DNA of 64,000 nucleotides, from the NCBI GenBank assembly GCA_020248265.1, contig JADCHX010000011.1, positions 186,001 to 250,000 of the forward strand. The letters run 5' to 3'. Below, piece by piece: positions 30,073-38,932 of this stretch. Made by a program: the position numbers and the translations under genes. How positions within the stretch are numbered: the first letter of the stretch is position 1; each line of letters starts with the position of its first letter. The notes under the pieces were generated by a model. It did not search any database, was not told where the DNA came from, and worked only from the letters and a program-made list of their open reading frames with translations. Source of the DNA: Rhodocyclaceae bacterium (GTDB lineage Bacteria > Pseudomonadota > Gammaproteobacteria > Burkholderiales > CAIKXV01).

Positions 30073-30531
30073 ATGCAGGGTCTCCTCCCATTTGTCGAAC
30101 TGATCGTCTTCGCGGTCCTGCTGCTGGTCGGCTATGTCGCCGGCCGTATCGCCGAGAAGGCGCACTATCGATCGATCCGCAAGCGCGAGAAACTGTTCGA
30201 GCGCGTGACCGTGTTCAGCAGTCGCTTCCCGCCTACGGTGTCGCAGCCATTCCAGGCGACGCTGGTCTGCGGCAGCGTCGTGGTGTCGCAGGACTACTTC
30301 AAGGCGGTGGCCGCCGGCCTCTACAGCATCTTCGGCGGACGCGTCCGCTCGTACGAGAGCCTGCTCGACCGCGCGCGGCGCGAGTCGGTGCTGCGCATGA
30401 AGCATGCGGCGATGCGCAAGGGCGCATCGATGATCGTCAACGTCAAGTTCCAGACGGTACAGGTGCCCGGTCGTGGCGTCGGCGCGGTCGAACTGCTCGC
30501 CTACGGGACGGCGCTGCGCCGGCTCGCGTGA
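30073..30531 (+). CDS. Membrane-anchored YbjQ-like protein
   Basis: This is a 152-residue protein with an N-terminal transmembrane helix (about 5-26, LPFVELIVFAVLLLVGYVAG), a basic stretch, then a second YbjQ-type domain with VRSYESLLDRARRESVLRMKH, KGASMIVNVKFQTVQV and VELLAYGTALRR. It is a divergent membrane-tethered paralogue of the gene before it, 9 bases upstream. Its end overlaps the M48 protease start (GTGA). Function unknown. Confidence 0.8.
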   Translation: MQGLLPFVELIVFAVLLLVGYVAGRIAEKAHYRSIRKREKLFERVTVFSSRFPPTVSQPFQATLVCGSVVVSQDYFKAVAAGLYSIFGGRVRSYESLLDRARRESVLRMKHAAMRKGASMIVNVKFQTVQVPGRGVGAVELLAYGTALRRLA

Positions 30532-31418
30532 GCGCCTGGAGCAATCCGCGACTGCCGCAGGAAACGATCAACGTCGGCGAGTCGCGTCCGGTGCTGTCGT
30601 TCTTCGTGATGGTCGCTGGCCTGGGCGTGGCTTTGCTCGCCTGTGCGCTCGTGCTGATGCTGTTCGCCCAGGCCATCGCCGCCTGGCTGCCGTTCTCGGC
30701 CGAACAGGCGGTGGCCGCGCGTTTCGTCAAGCCGGTGGACCCTGCGGCGGAGCCGGAGGCGACGTTACAGAAGCTGGCCGACTCCCTGGTCGGTCCGCAG
30801 GGACTGCCAGCGGGCATGACGCTGAAGGTGCACTACGGCGTACTGCCGGTGGCCAATGCCTCGGCCACCGTGGGCGGCAACATCACCATCTACCGTGGTC
30901 TGGTCGAGGCGATCGACAGCGAGAACGCGCTGGCGATGGTGCTCGCGCACGAGATCGCACATATCCGTCACCGCGATCCGGTGCGCAGCCTCGGCCGGGG
31001 AATGGCGCTTGCGGTGGTGATGTCGGCCATGTCGGCGGGCGCCGGCTCCGCTGTCGCCGACTGGGTGGTCGGCAGCGCCGGCAACCTGACTGTGCTCACC
31101 TTCAGTCGCGCTCAGGAGGCGCGCGCCGATGCCGATGCGCTGGCTGCGGTGGCGCAGCGTTACGGGCATGTCGCTGGCGCCGCCGCGTTCTTCCAGGAGA
31201 TGCAGCGTCGGTCGTCCGTAGCCGGCAGTGCGTCGGAATCGGTGCCCGTGTTCATGCGCACCCATCCTTCAACCGACGATCGGTTGTACCGCATGGAACT
31301 GCTGGCCACCGAGCGTCGCTGGACGACCGAGGGCACCCTCACGCCGCTGCCGCCGGCGCTGCAGGCAATCCGTGACGCACGAGGCGCCCAAGGCGCGAAG
31401 GCGCAGCCAGGGGGATGA
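30528..31418 (+). CDS. Membrane-bound M48-family metalloprotease
   Basis: This is a 296-residue predicted zinc protease. An N-terminal transmembrane helix (about 22-47) is followed by the M48 domain with HEIAH (about 143-147) as the HExxH motif and the third ligand Glu in SRAQEARADADALA; a second hydrophobic segment lies between (GMALAVVMSAMSAGAG). A conserved RTHPSTDDRLYRM motif follows. The GTG start overlaps the YbjQ-like stop, which suggests one functional unit. It may act in membrane or envelope protein quality control; this is inferred. Confidence 0.87.
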   Translation: MSAWSNPRLPQETINVGESRPVLSFFVMVAGLGVALLACALVLMLFAQAIAAWLPFSAEQAVAARFVKPVDPAAEPEATLQKLADSLVGPQGLPAGMTLKVHYGVLPVANASATVGGNITIYRGLVEAIDSENALAMVLAHEIAHIRHRDPVRSLGRGMALAVVMSAMSAGAGSAVADWVVGSAGNLTVLTFSRAQEARADADALAAVAQRYGHVAGAAAFFQEMQRRSSVAGSASESVPVFMRTHPSTDDRLYRMELLATERRWTTEGTLTPLPPALQAIRDARGAQGAKAQPGG

Positions 31419-31539
31419 CCCGGTGCGCGGATCGGCGCTACGATCCGGGCAAGGGGGCCGGGGCGATCAAGACGCGTGCTCGACAGGTGGCCTGCCTATT
31501 GCTTCATGTCGCTCTACGATCCTCGGAAGGAGCCCCAAG

Positions 31540-32526
31540 ATGCCCCGTATCGACCGACGCCCCGAGCTGCGCACCGCTACACGCCTGCTGGTCGTGGCCT
31601 GCCTCTGCGCGTCGACCCTGTCGTTCGCGCAGGCCTGGCCGGTCAAGCCGGTACGCATGATCGTGCCGATTGCCGGCGGCGGGTCGACCGATGCCATCGC
31701 GCGCCTGGTCGGTACCAAGCTGGGCGAGATCTGGGGCCAGACCGTGCTGGTCGAGAACCGCCCCGGCGGCTCGACGATGATCGGCGCCGAGGTGGTCGCA
31801 CGCGCCGCGCCCGACGGCTACACGATGCTGATGGCGACCTCGGCCTTCCCGGCCAACTTCAGCCTGTTCCGCAAGGTGCCCTACAAGCTGTCCGACTTCG
31901 CGCCGGTGTCGAACGTCGCCGAGTCCCCGAACGTGCTTGCGGTGCATCCGAGCGTGCCCGCGAAGAGCGTGAAGGAACTGATCGCGCTGCTGCGTTCGCG
32001 GCCCGGGCAGATCAATTACGGCTCTGGCGGCGTCGGCGGCTCCACCCACCTGGCGGCGGAACTGTTCAAGCTGCTCGCGAAAGTCGACATCACCCATATC
32101 CCGTACAAGGGTGGCGGTCCTGCCGTCACAGACCTGCTGGGCGGCCAGATCTCGATGATCTTCGGCAACCTGCCGGCGGTGCTGCCGCACGTGAACACCG
32201 GGCGTATCAATGTACTGGCGATCGCCTCGGCAAAACGTTCTCAGACGATGCCCAACCTGCCGACGATGGACGAGGCCGGCGTGCGCGGCTTCGAGGCCTC
32301 GACCTGGGCAGGCCTGCTGATGCCCGCAGGCACGCCGCAGCCGATCATCAACAAGTTCTACGCTGACCTGCAGAAGATCTATGCGCAACCCGACATGAGG
32401 GAGCGCATGGCCACCGGTGGCTTCGAGGCGATCGGCAATTCGCCGAAGGAGTTCGCGGCCTACATCGACATGGAGGTCGCGCGCTGGGAGAAGGTGATCC
32501 GCGCGGCCGGCATCAAGGCAGAATAG
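31540..32526 (+). CDS. Bug-family (tripartite tricarboxylate transporter) substrate-binding protein
   Basis: This is a 328-residue periplasmic binding protein with a signal peptide (about 1-31, ending TLSFAQAWP). It has the Bug pattern: AWPVKPVRMIVPIAGGGSTD, VENRPGGSTMIGAEVVARAAPDG, then NYGSGGVGGSTHLAAELF and HIPYKGGGPAVTDLLGGQI. GGAAGGAG lies 7-14 bases before ATG 31540. Bug proteins bind small carboxylates or related ligands. No TctA/TctB membrane gene is nearby. The M20-like hydrolase gene follows by 50 bases. Confidence 0.93.
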   Translation: MPRIDRRPELRTATRLLVVACLCASTLSFAQAWPVKPVRMIVPIAGGGSTDAIARLVGTKLGEIWGQTVLVENRPGGSTMIGAEVVARAAPDGYTMLMATSAFPANFSLFRKVPYKLSDFAPVSNVAESPNVLAVHPSVPAKSVKELIALLRSRPGQINYGSGGVGGSTHLAAELFKLLAKVDITHIPYKGGGPAVTDLLGGQISMIFGNLPAVLPHVNTGRINVLAIASAKRSQTMPNLPTMDEAGVRGFEASTWAGLLMPAGTPQPIINKFYADLQKIYAQPDMRERMATGGFEAIGNSPKEFAAYIDMEVARWEKVIRAAGIKAE

Positions 32527-32576
32527 CGCGCCACGCCGTGTTCGGGCGCGGGCATACCGACCGGGGAGGGTCGAGC

Positions 32577-33875
32577 ATGGCTGGCAGGAACAGCAGGGTC
32601 GTCGGCGACGGCGACAGCACCGAGATCCACCGCAAGTTGCTGGCTTCGATCGACAGCGATCGCGACGACCTGGTCGAGCTGTGCCTGGCGCTGGGCAACA
32701 TGGCCACTCCGCACGCCCAGGAGCGGCCGGGTGCGGAGTATGTGCGCGAGTGGCTGTCCAGGCACGGGATCGACGCCTGGCTGCAACCGATCACCGAGCG
32801 CAGCGCGAACGTGGTCGGGCACCTGCCGGGCAACGGCGATGGGTCCAGCCTGATCGTCGATGCCCACCTCGACACCGGCCCGGCCCTGTCGGCCGATGCG
32901 ACCGAGGCCGACCGGCGCATCGAGGGTGCCTGGGTCGATGGCGACCTGATAATTGGCAAGGGCGTGATCAACGACAAGGGTCAGTTGTGCGCATTCATGA
33001 TCGCCTTGCGTGCCATCCGCCGCATGGGCTTGCGGCTGCGCGGTGACTGCTACCTCGCCGGCGTGGCCTTCGAGACCGGTCGCCCGTCGGTCGGCGACCT
33101 GCAGGGCATCGACTACCCCGGCGAGGGCTTCGGCTCCCGCTGGCTGGTCGACCGCGGCATCACCGCAGATTTCGCACTGGTGGGCGAGACGTCGGGTTTC
33201 GGCATCATCAAGGCCGAGTGTGGAGAGGCGTCGATCAAGGTGCATGTGCCAGGCAAGCGCGTTTATACGCCGCGCCATGAACGTCCGGCCACGCTCGGCC
33301 CGGCGTCCAACGCCTTCGTCAAGGCGGCGCACCTGGTGATCGCGATCGAGCAATGGGCGATCGCCTACACCGAGCGGGAAAGCCAGCCGTTCCCGGGTGG
33401 GCAGTTCGTGCCGCGCGCGCAGGTGGTGAAGGTCAGCGGATCCGAGGCGCTGGGCTGGTGCGACATCCATGTCGATGTGCGCATCGTGCCCGGCAAGAAC
33501 CCGGAGCTGGTACGACGCGAGATCGCGCAGGTCGCCGCGAAGCTCGGCGTCGAGGCGAAGCTGTCGGTGTACCAGTACTCCCGCGGCCATGTCGCCAGGG
33601 GTGCCGAGCCGCTGGTGGCCGCCATCGAGGCCGCGCATCGCGACCTGTTCGGCACGTCGACTCCGACGCCGCCGGCGGCCGAGACCAGCATGTGGCGCGA
33701 CGTCAACGTGTTCAACGAGGTCGGCATACCGTCGGTCTGCTATGGCCCGCCGCGGCAGATGGAGCCGTTCAGCGGCGCCCGCGACCGGGCGATGAAGATC
33801 GATGACCTGCTGGCAGCGACGAAGGTGTACGCCGCGACCATCCTCAACCTCTGCGGGATCGCACCGGCCGACTGA
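32577..33875 (+). CDS. M20-family (ArgE/DapE-like) amidohydrolase, divergent metal site
   Basis: This is a 432-residue M20-type protein. It has LIVDAHLDTGP (His and Asp ligands, about 97-107), INDKGQL (Asp) and VGETSG (acidic ligand), and a lid domain in the middle. The usual Glu-Glu pair is represented by FETG with a single Glu, and the final His ligand near the C-terminus is not evident in YGPPRQMEPF. A GGGGAGGG ribosome site precedes ATG 32577. It may hydrolyse an N-acyl or peptide bond of the ligand taken up by the Bug protein upstream; substrate unknown. Confidence 0.82.
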   Translation: MAGRNSRVVGDGDSTEIHRKLLASIDSDRDDLVELCLALGNMATPHAQERPGAEYVREWLSRHGIDAWLQPITERSANVVGHLPGNGDGSSLIVDAHLDTGPALSADATEADRRIEGAWVDGDLIIGKGVINDKGQLCAFMIALRAIRRMGLRLRGDCYLAGVAFETGRPSVGDLQGIDYPGEGFGSRWLVDRGITADFALVGETSGFGIIKAECGEASIKVHVPGKRVYTPRHERPATLGPASNAFVKAAHLVIAIEQWAIAYTERESQPFPGGQFVPRAQVVKVSGSEALGWCDIHVDVRIVPGKNPELVRREIAQVAAKLGVEAKLSVYQYSRGHVARGAEPLVAAIEAAHRDLFGTSTPTPPAAETSMWRDVNVFNEVGIPSVCYGPPRQMEPFSGARDRAMKIDDLLAATKVYAATILNLCGIAPAD

Positions 33876-33876
33876 C

Positions 33877-35097
33877 TCAGCCGCGCCGGCGTGCCGGCCG
33901 CGTACCCACCTTCACCGTCACCTTCAGTTCCCTGCGCTCGCGAACCAGCGCGACCGCTGCACTGCTGCCCGGCTTCAGCGCCGCGACCGCGTTGAGCAGG
34001 GCGCTCGAATCGCCGATCGGCCTGCCTTCGATCGCGACGACCACGTCGCCGGGGCGAATTCCGCCGTCTTCGGCCGGGCCACCGCGTACGACGCCCGCGA
34101 TCAACGCCCCGCCGGCCGGCCCGATGCCGAACGACTCGGCCAGTGTTCGGGTGAGGTCCTGCGTCTCGACGCCGAGCCAGCCGCGCACCACCTGGCCGGA
34201 GGCGATCAGCTGGTCCATCACCTGGCGCACCGTCTCGGCTGGAATCGCGAAGCCGATGCCCTGCGAGCCGCCGCTGCGCGAGAAGATCACGGTGTTGATG
34301 CCGATCAGGTTGCCCTGGCTGTCGATCAGCGCACCGCCCGAGTTGCCGGGATTGATCGCTGCATCGGTCTGCACGAAGTTCTCGAACGCGCTGACGCCGA
34401 GCTGGCTGCGACCCAAAGCGCTGACGATGCCCATCGTCACCGTCTGCCCGACCCCGAACGGATTGCCGATGGCAAGCACGACATCCCCGACGCGGACCTT
34501 CGAGGTGTCGCCGATGCGGATGGCCGGCAGGTTGCCGAGGTCGGCCTTGATCACCGCGAGGTCGGTATCCGGATCCGAGCCGACCACGGTGGCCGCCGCG
34601 CGGCGCCCGTCGGACAGCGCCACCTCGATCTGCGCGGCGGCGTCGACGACATGCGCATTGGTGACGATGAAGCCCCCAGCGTTGACGATCACCCCGGAGC
34701 CCAGGCTGGCGGGGCGCTGGCGCTGCTCGCCCTCGCCGCGGCCACGGCCGCCGGGTGCGCGGTCGCCGAAGAAGAACTGGAAGAAAGGATCGTCGAGTGC
34801 GGGGTTGCGCTCGCGCGGCGATACACGGGCGGTCGTGTAGATGTTCACTACCGATGGCATCGAGCGCGCGGCGGCTTCGGAGTAGGAGCCGGTCGCCGGA
34901 AGCGCAGGTGCCGGGTTGGCCGCTGCGGAGACGGCCGTCGCGGCAGCGCCCGCGGCGGGGGCGGCCTGATGGTGGGGCATCGACCGCCAGGGCTGCAGGG
35001 CCGCCGGCATCAGGTCGGGGCGGAGCAGGGCCGCGACGAACCACACCCCGAGGGTGACCGTCACCGCCTGTGCAAACAGCAGCCACAGCCTGCGCAT
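33877..35097 (-). CDS. DegS/AlgW-like membrane-anchored serine protease (one PDZ domain)
   Basis: This is a 406-residue HtrA-family protease. One N-terminal transmembrane helix (about 5-25) anchors a periplasmic trypsin domain with His149 (TNAHVVD), Asp179 (TDLAVIK) and Ser253 (NPGNSGGAL), followed by a single PDZ domain (about 300-395, GIRPGDVVVAIEGRP). One PDZ plus a membrane anchor matches DegS/AlgW, which start envelope-stress signalling, more than DegP. It is convergent with the M20-like gene, with only one base between the stops. Confidence 0.9.
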   Translation of the reverse strand: MRRLWLLFAQAVTVTLGVWFVAALLRPDLMPAALQPWRSMPHHQAAPAAGAAATAVSAAANPAPALPATGSYSEAAARSMPSVVNIYTTARVSPRERNPALDDPFFQFFFGDRAPGGRGRGEGEQRQRPASLGSGVIVNAGGFIVTNAHVVDAAAQIEVALSDGRRAAATVVGSDPDTDLAVIKADLGNLPAIRIGDTSKVRVGDVVLAIGNPFGVGQTVTMGIVSALGRSQLGVSAFENFVQTDAAINPGNSGGALIDSQGNLIGINTVIFSRSGGSQGIGFAIPAETVRQVMDQLIASGQVVRGWLGVETQDLTRTLAESFGIGPAGGALIAGVVRGGPAEDGGIRPGDVVVAIEGRPIGDSSALLNAVAALKPGSSAAVALVRERRELKVTVKVGTRPARRRG

Positions 35098-35238
35098 GCC
35101 GAGATTCCCGAAATCGCCGGACGGAATTCGCCCAGATCCATCATCAAGGCTACCATCGGGCTCATCGAGGCGCGCACCGGACCCGCACGTCCGGCGCGTG
35201 CCGTCGATCCGGCGCCGCACCGCATCCCCGACGAGACG

Positions 35239-35994
35239 ATGGACAGACAGGACCTCAGCGATTATCTCGATCGCCTGCTGCCGCCCGCGGCGGTCGACGA
35301 CTACTGCCCGAACGGACTGCAGGTGGAAGGACGCGCGCAGGTACGCCGGCTGGTGACCGGGGTGACCGCCTCGCAGGCAATGATCGATGCCGCCGTGGAT
35401 GCCGGGGCCGATGCGCTGCTGGTGCATCACGGTCTGTTCTGGAAGGGCGACAGCGGGCGGCTCACCGGCTACCGCCGGGCGCGGGTCGCGCGCCTGATCG
35501 GTGCCGACCTGAACCTGTTCGCCTTCCACCTGCCGCTCGATGTCCATCCGACGCTCGGCAACAACAGCCGGCTCGGTGTGCAACTGGGGATCGAACGCAC
35601 CGGTTCGCTCGACCGGGCCGGCCTGCTCGCGGTGGGCGACCTGCCGTCGCCGCTGACGGGCGCGACAACCCTGGCGGCCTTCGCGCGCCAGGTCGCGCTG
35701 GCGCTGGGGCGCGAGCCGCTGGTCATCGGTGATCCCGCGATGCCGCTGCGCCGCGCGGCATGGTGTACCGGCGGTGGCCAGCGCTATATCGAGGACGCCT
35801 GGCCGCACGCCGATGTCTTCATCACCGGGGAAGTCTCCGAGCAGACGGTGCACGTGGCCAGAGAGTGCGGAATCGCCCTGGTCTGTGCCGGTCACCACGC
35901 CACCGAGCGCTACGGAGTGCAGGCCGTCGGCGAACATCTGGCGCGCGAGCATGGGCTGGATCACCGCTTCATCGACATCGACAATCCCGCCTGA
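35239..35994 (+). CDS. Nif3-like dinuclear metal centre protein
   Basis: This is a 251-residue Nif3/YbgI-family protein. Metal-ligand motifs YCPNGLQVEG, LLVHHGLFW, AFHLPLDVHPTLGNN and CAGHHATERYGVQAVGEHL are intact. The biochemical role is unsettled, though members are linked to GTP cyclohydrolase-like activity. ATG 35239 gives the typical N-terminus. It lies between the divergent protease gene and petA, a common betaproteobacterial order. Confidence 0.9.
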   Translation: MDRQDLSDYLDRLLPPAAVDDYCPNGLQVEGRAQVRRLVTGVTASQAMIDAAVDAGADALLVHHGLFWKGDSGRLTGYRRARVARLIGADLNLFAFHLPLDVHPTLGNNSRLGVQLGIERTGSLDRAGLLAVGDLPSPLTGATTLAAFARQVALALGREPLVIGDPAMPLRRAAWCTGGGQRYIEDAWPHADVFITGEVSEQTVHVARECGIALVCAGHHATERYGVQAVGEHLAREHGLDHRFIDIDNPA

Positions 35995-36082
35995 TCCGCC
36001 GGTTTCGCCGCTTTCGGTCACCATCGCGGTTGTCGAACAGCGCGGGGAACGCGCTGCGACCACCCGGCGAACGCATCGAGGC

Positions 36083-36111
36083 TTCAGGTCTCGCATCCGA
36101 TTCGGTACAAT
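36083..36111 (+). promoter_or_regulatory. Putative sigma-70 promoter of petABC
   Basis: TTCAGG at 36083-36088 and TACAAT at 36106-36111 are spaced by 17 bases, 35 bases before the petA start at 36147. The -10 is good, the -35 weak. The sequence upstream from nif3 holds no other gene. Confidence 0.42.
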
Positions 36112-36146
36112 CCCGTGGTTATGGTTCCGGCAAAGGCTAGAATGGC

Positions 36147-36791
36147 ATGAGCAAGTCACCCTCGATGACCGCGCCCGTGGTTGGCAACACAAGCGGCGGA
36201 TCCTTCACGCCGCCAGCACCCGGCGCTGAAATGCCCCAGCGGCGCAAGCTCCTGCTCGCGGCCACCTCGGCTGTCGGCGCTGCGGGCGCAGCGGCAGCGG
36301 GCGCGCCATTCCTCGCAAGCTGGTTCCCGAGCGAGCGGGCGAAAGCCGCCGGCGCCCCGGTCGACGTCGATGTCGGCGCGATCGAACCCGGCATGCTGCT
36401 GCGTGCCGAATGGCGCGGTCAGCCGGTCTGGGTGGTACGCCGCACGCCCGAGATGCTGGCCACTCTCGATGCCGTCAAGCCGAAGCTGGCCGATCCCGAT
36501 TCGAAGTTGCCGCAGCAGCCCGAGTATGCCGCGAACGCCACGCGCTCGATCAAGCCCGAGATGCTCGTGCTGCTCGGCATCTGCACCCACCTCGGCTGCT
36601 CTCCTACGGACCGGCTGGCACCGGCCGAAGGCTGGGCAGGCGGCTTCTACTGCCCCTGCCACGGCTCGGTATTCGACCTCGCCGGGCGGGTGTTCGCCGG
36701 GATGCCCGCACCGACCAACCTGGTGGTGCCGCCTTACAAATACTTGAACGACACTCGCCTGCGTATCGGCGACGACAGCAAGGGGGCATGA
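36147..36791 (+). CDS. petA: Rieske iron-sulfur subunit of the cytochrome bc1 complex
   Basis: This is a 214-residue Rieske protein. The N-terminus carries a Tat-type signal anchor (QRRKLLLAATSAVG, about 31-44) and one helix. The 2Fe-2S cluster motifs GICTHLGCSP and YCPCHGSVFDLAG are complete. It transfers electrons from quinol to cytochrome c1. It is likely exported by the TatABC system encoded nearby. It overlaps petB by 4 bases (ATGA). Confidence 0.97.
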   Translation: MSKSPSMTAPVVGNTSGGSFTPPAPGAEMPQRRKLLLAATSAVGAAGAAAAGAPFLASWFPSERAKAAGAPVDVDVGAIEPGMLLRAEWRGQPVWVVRRTPEMLATLDAVKPKLADPDSKLPQQPEYAANATRSIKPEMLVLLGICTHLGCSPTDRLAPAEGWAGGFYCPCHGSVFDLAGRVFAGMPAPTNLVVPPYKYLNDTRLRIGDDSKGA

Positions 36792-38089
36792 GCGTCATGA
36801 GTCGAATCGTTGCAGCCGGGCAAGGGCTGATTGATTGGGTCGACGAGCGGTTCCCGCTGGTTTCGACCTGGAAGTACCACATGTCGGAGTACTACGCTCC
36901 GAAGAACTTCAACTTCTGGTACTACTTCGGTTCACTGGCGATGATCGTGCTGGTGCTGCAGATCGTCACCGGCATCTTCCTCACGATGAACTACAAGCCC
37001 GACGCGCTGACCGCGTTCGGCTCGGTCGAATACATCATGCGCGATGTGTCGGGCGGCTGGTTCATCCGCTACATGCACTCGACCGGCGCCTCGATGTTCT
37101 TCGTCGTGGTGTACCTGCACATGATGCGCGCGCTGCTGTACGGCTCGTACCGCAAGCCGCGCGAGCTGCTGTGGATCTTCGGCTGCATGATCTACCTCGC
37201 CCTGATGGCCGAGGCCTTCATGGGCTACCTGCTGCCCTGGGGCCAGATGTCCTACTGGGGCGCGCAGGTGATCGTGAACCTGTTCTCCTCGGTGCCGTTC
37301 ATCGGGCCCGACCTTTCGGTCTGGATCCGCGGCGACTTCCTGGTGTCCGATGCGACGCTGAACCGCTTCTTCGCGCTGCACGTGATAGCGCTGCCGCTGG
37401 TACTGGTCGGGCTGGTGTTCCTGCACCTGGTCGCGCTGCACGAAGTGGGTTCGAACAACCCCGACGGCATCGAGATCAAGAAGAACAAGGATCCGGTTAC
37501 CGGCAAGCCGGTCGACGGCATACCGTTCTTCCCCTACTACATCGTGAAGGACCTGATCGGCATCGTCGTGTTCTTCATCGTGTTCTTCGCGATCCTGTTC
37601 TTCGGTCCGGAGATGGGCGGCTACTTCCTCGAGTACAACAACTTCCTTCCGGCTGACCCGCTGCAGACCCCGGCGCACATCGCCCCGGTCTGGTACTTCA
37701 CGCCGTTCTACGCGATGCTTCGTGCCGTGCCCGCGATGTTCGGGTCGCAGTTCGCCGGCGTGGCCGTGATGGGTGCGGGCGTGATCATCCTGTTCTTCCT
37801 GCCCTGGCTCGACAAGAGCCCCGTGAAGTCGATCCGCTACAAGGGACCGATCTTCCGTACCGCACTGGCGATCTTCGTGGTGAGCTTCCTCGTACTGGGC
37901 TACCTGGGCGTGGCCACGACCGACGTCTGGGGCAAGATGCCGGAGATACTGCCGATCATCGGTGGCGTCGAAGTGGCGACGATCGTCTCGCGCCTGCTGA
38001 CGATTGCCTACTTCGCGTTCTTCCTCGCGATGCCCTGGTACAGCCGCATCGACAAGTGCAAACCCGAACCCGAGCGGTTGACAGGATGA
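36788..38089 (+). CDS. petB: Cytochrome b subunit of the bc1 complex
   Basis: This is a 433-residue cytochrome b with eight or nine helices. Heme-ligand His pairs lie in WFIRYMHSTGASMFF and VVYLHMMRALLYGSYR, and in FFALHVIALPLVL and FLHLVALHEVGS. The Qo-site motif reads PVWY (HIAPVWYFTPFYA) rather than the common PEWY. ATG 36788 overlaps the petA stop; ATG 36797 is an alternative. The petC start overlaps its stop (ATGA). Confidence 0.97.
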   Translation: MSVMSRIVAAGQGLIDWVDERFPLVSTWKYHMSEYYAPKNFNFWYYFGSLAMIVLVLQIVTGIFLTMNYKPDALTAFGSVEYIMRDVSGGWFIRYMHSTGASMFFVVVYLHMMRALLYGSYRKPRELLWIFGCMIYLALMAEAFMGYLLPWGQMSYWGAQVIVNLFSSVPFIGPDLSVWIRGDFLVSDATLNRFFALHVIALPLVLVGLVFLHLVALHEVGSNNPDGIEIKKNKDPVTGKPVDGIPFFPYYIVKDLIGIVVFFIVFFAILFFGPEMGGYFLEYNNFLPADPLQTPAHIAPVWYFTPFYAMLRAVPAMFGSQFAGVAVMGAGVIILFFLPWLDKSPVKSIRYKGPIFRTALAIFVVSFLVLGYLGVATTDVWGKMPEILPIIGGVEVATIVSRLLTIAYFAFFLAMPWYSRIDKCKPEPERLTG

Positions 38090-38856
38090 AGATGGCCAAG
38101 TTCAGAAACCGGGCATTCGCAGCCCTCGTCTCCCTCGCGGCAGTCCTGTCCTCGGCGCCTCCGTCTTCCGCGCTGGCTGCCAGCAGTGGGGTTGCACTCC
38201 AGCGCGCACCGGTGAACCTGCAGGATGCGGTGTCCCTGCAGCGCGGCGCGCACCTGTTCGTCAACTACTGCATGGGTTGCCACAGCGCGAACTACATGCG
38301 GTTCAACCGGCTGACCGACCTCGGGCTGACCGAAGAGCAGATCAAGGAATATCTGCTGTTCGCGACCGACAAGGTGGGCTCGCCGATGACGATCGCGATG
38401 CGCCCGGCTGATGCGAAAGAGTGGATGGGCAAGGCGCCGCCCGACATGACCGTGATCGCCCGCTCCAAGCGACCCGACTACATCTACACGCTGCTCAAGT
38501 CCTACTACGTCGACGAATCGCGTGCGCTGGGCTGGAACAACCTCGCATACCCGAACATCGGCATGCCGCATCCGCTCTGGCAGTTGCAGGGTGCGACGCA
38601 ACTGAAGGTCGAGGAGAAGCAGTCCCACGGCCATGCGGTGCAGGTGAAGAGCATCGCCCCCGGTGAGCCCGGCCTGCTGAACGCGGTTGAGTACGACCGC
38701 GCCGTCGGCGACCTGGTGAACTACCTGGTTTACATGGGCGAGCCTTGGAAGGTACAGAGCAGCCGCATCGGCATCATCGTCATGTTCTTTCTGGCGATCC
38801 TCCTCGTATTCGTATATCTGCTGAAGCTCGAGTTCTGGCGGGATATCAAGCACTGA
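38086..38856 (+). CDS. petC: Cytochrome c1 subunit of the bc1 complex
   Basis: This is a 256-residue cytochrome c1 with signal peptide (about 1-32), heme motif FVNYCMGCHSANYMRFNR, and a C-terminal membrane anchor (IGIIVMFFLAILLVFVYLL). It passes electrons to soluble cytochrome c. ATG 38086 overlaps the petB stop (ATGA); the ribosome site AGGA lies within petB. Confidence 0.96.
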   Translation: MKMAKFRNRAFAALVSLAAVLSSAPPSSALAASSGVALQRAPVNLQDAVSLQRGAHLFVNYCMGCHSANYMRFNRLTDLGLTEEQIKEYLLFATDKVGSPMTIAMRPADAKEWMGKAPPDMTVIARSKRPDYIYTLLKSYYVDESRALGWNNLAYPNIGMPHPLWQLQGATQLKVEEKQSHGHAVQVKSIAPGEPGLLNAVEYDRAVGDLVNYLVYMGEPWKVQSSRIGIIVMFFLAILLVFVYLLKLEFWRDIKH

Positions 38857-38932
38857 ACTTCCCTGCGACGGTGCCTTCGGGCACCCCGGAACCCACTCGC
38901 GCCGGCTCGAGACCGGCGGAGGAGAACCCCTG

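Noticed and set aside
36138-36143. TAGAAT just before petA as a promoter -10 box
   Set aside because: It lies 4 bases before the ATG, too close for a transcription start that leaves a ribosome site; similar TAGAATGGC strings recur at 42147 and 53146.
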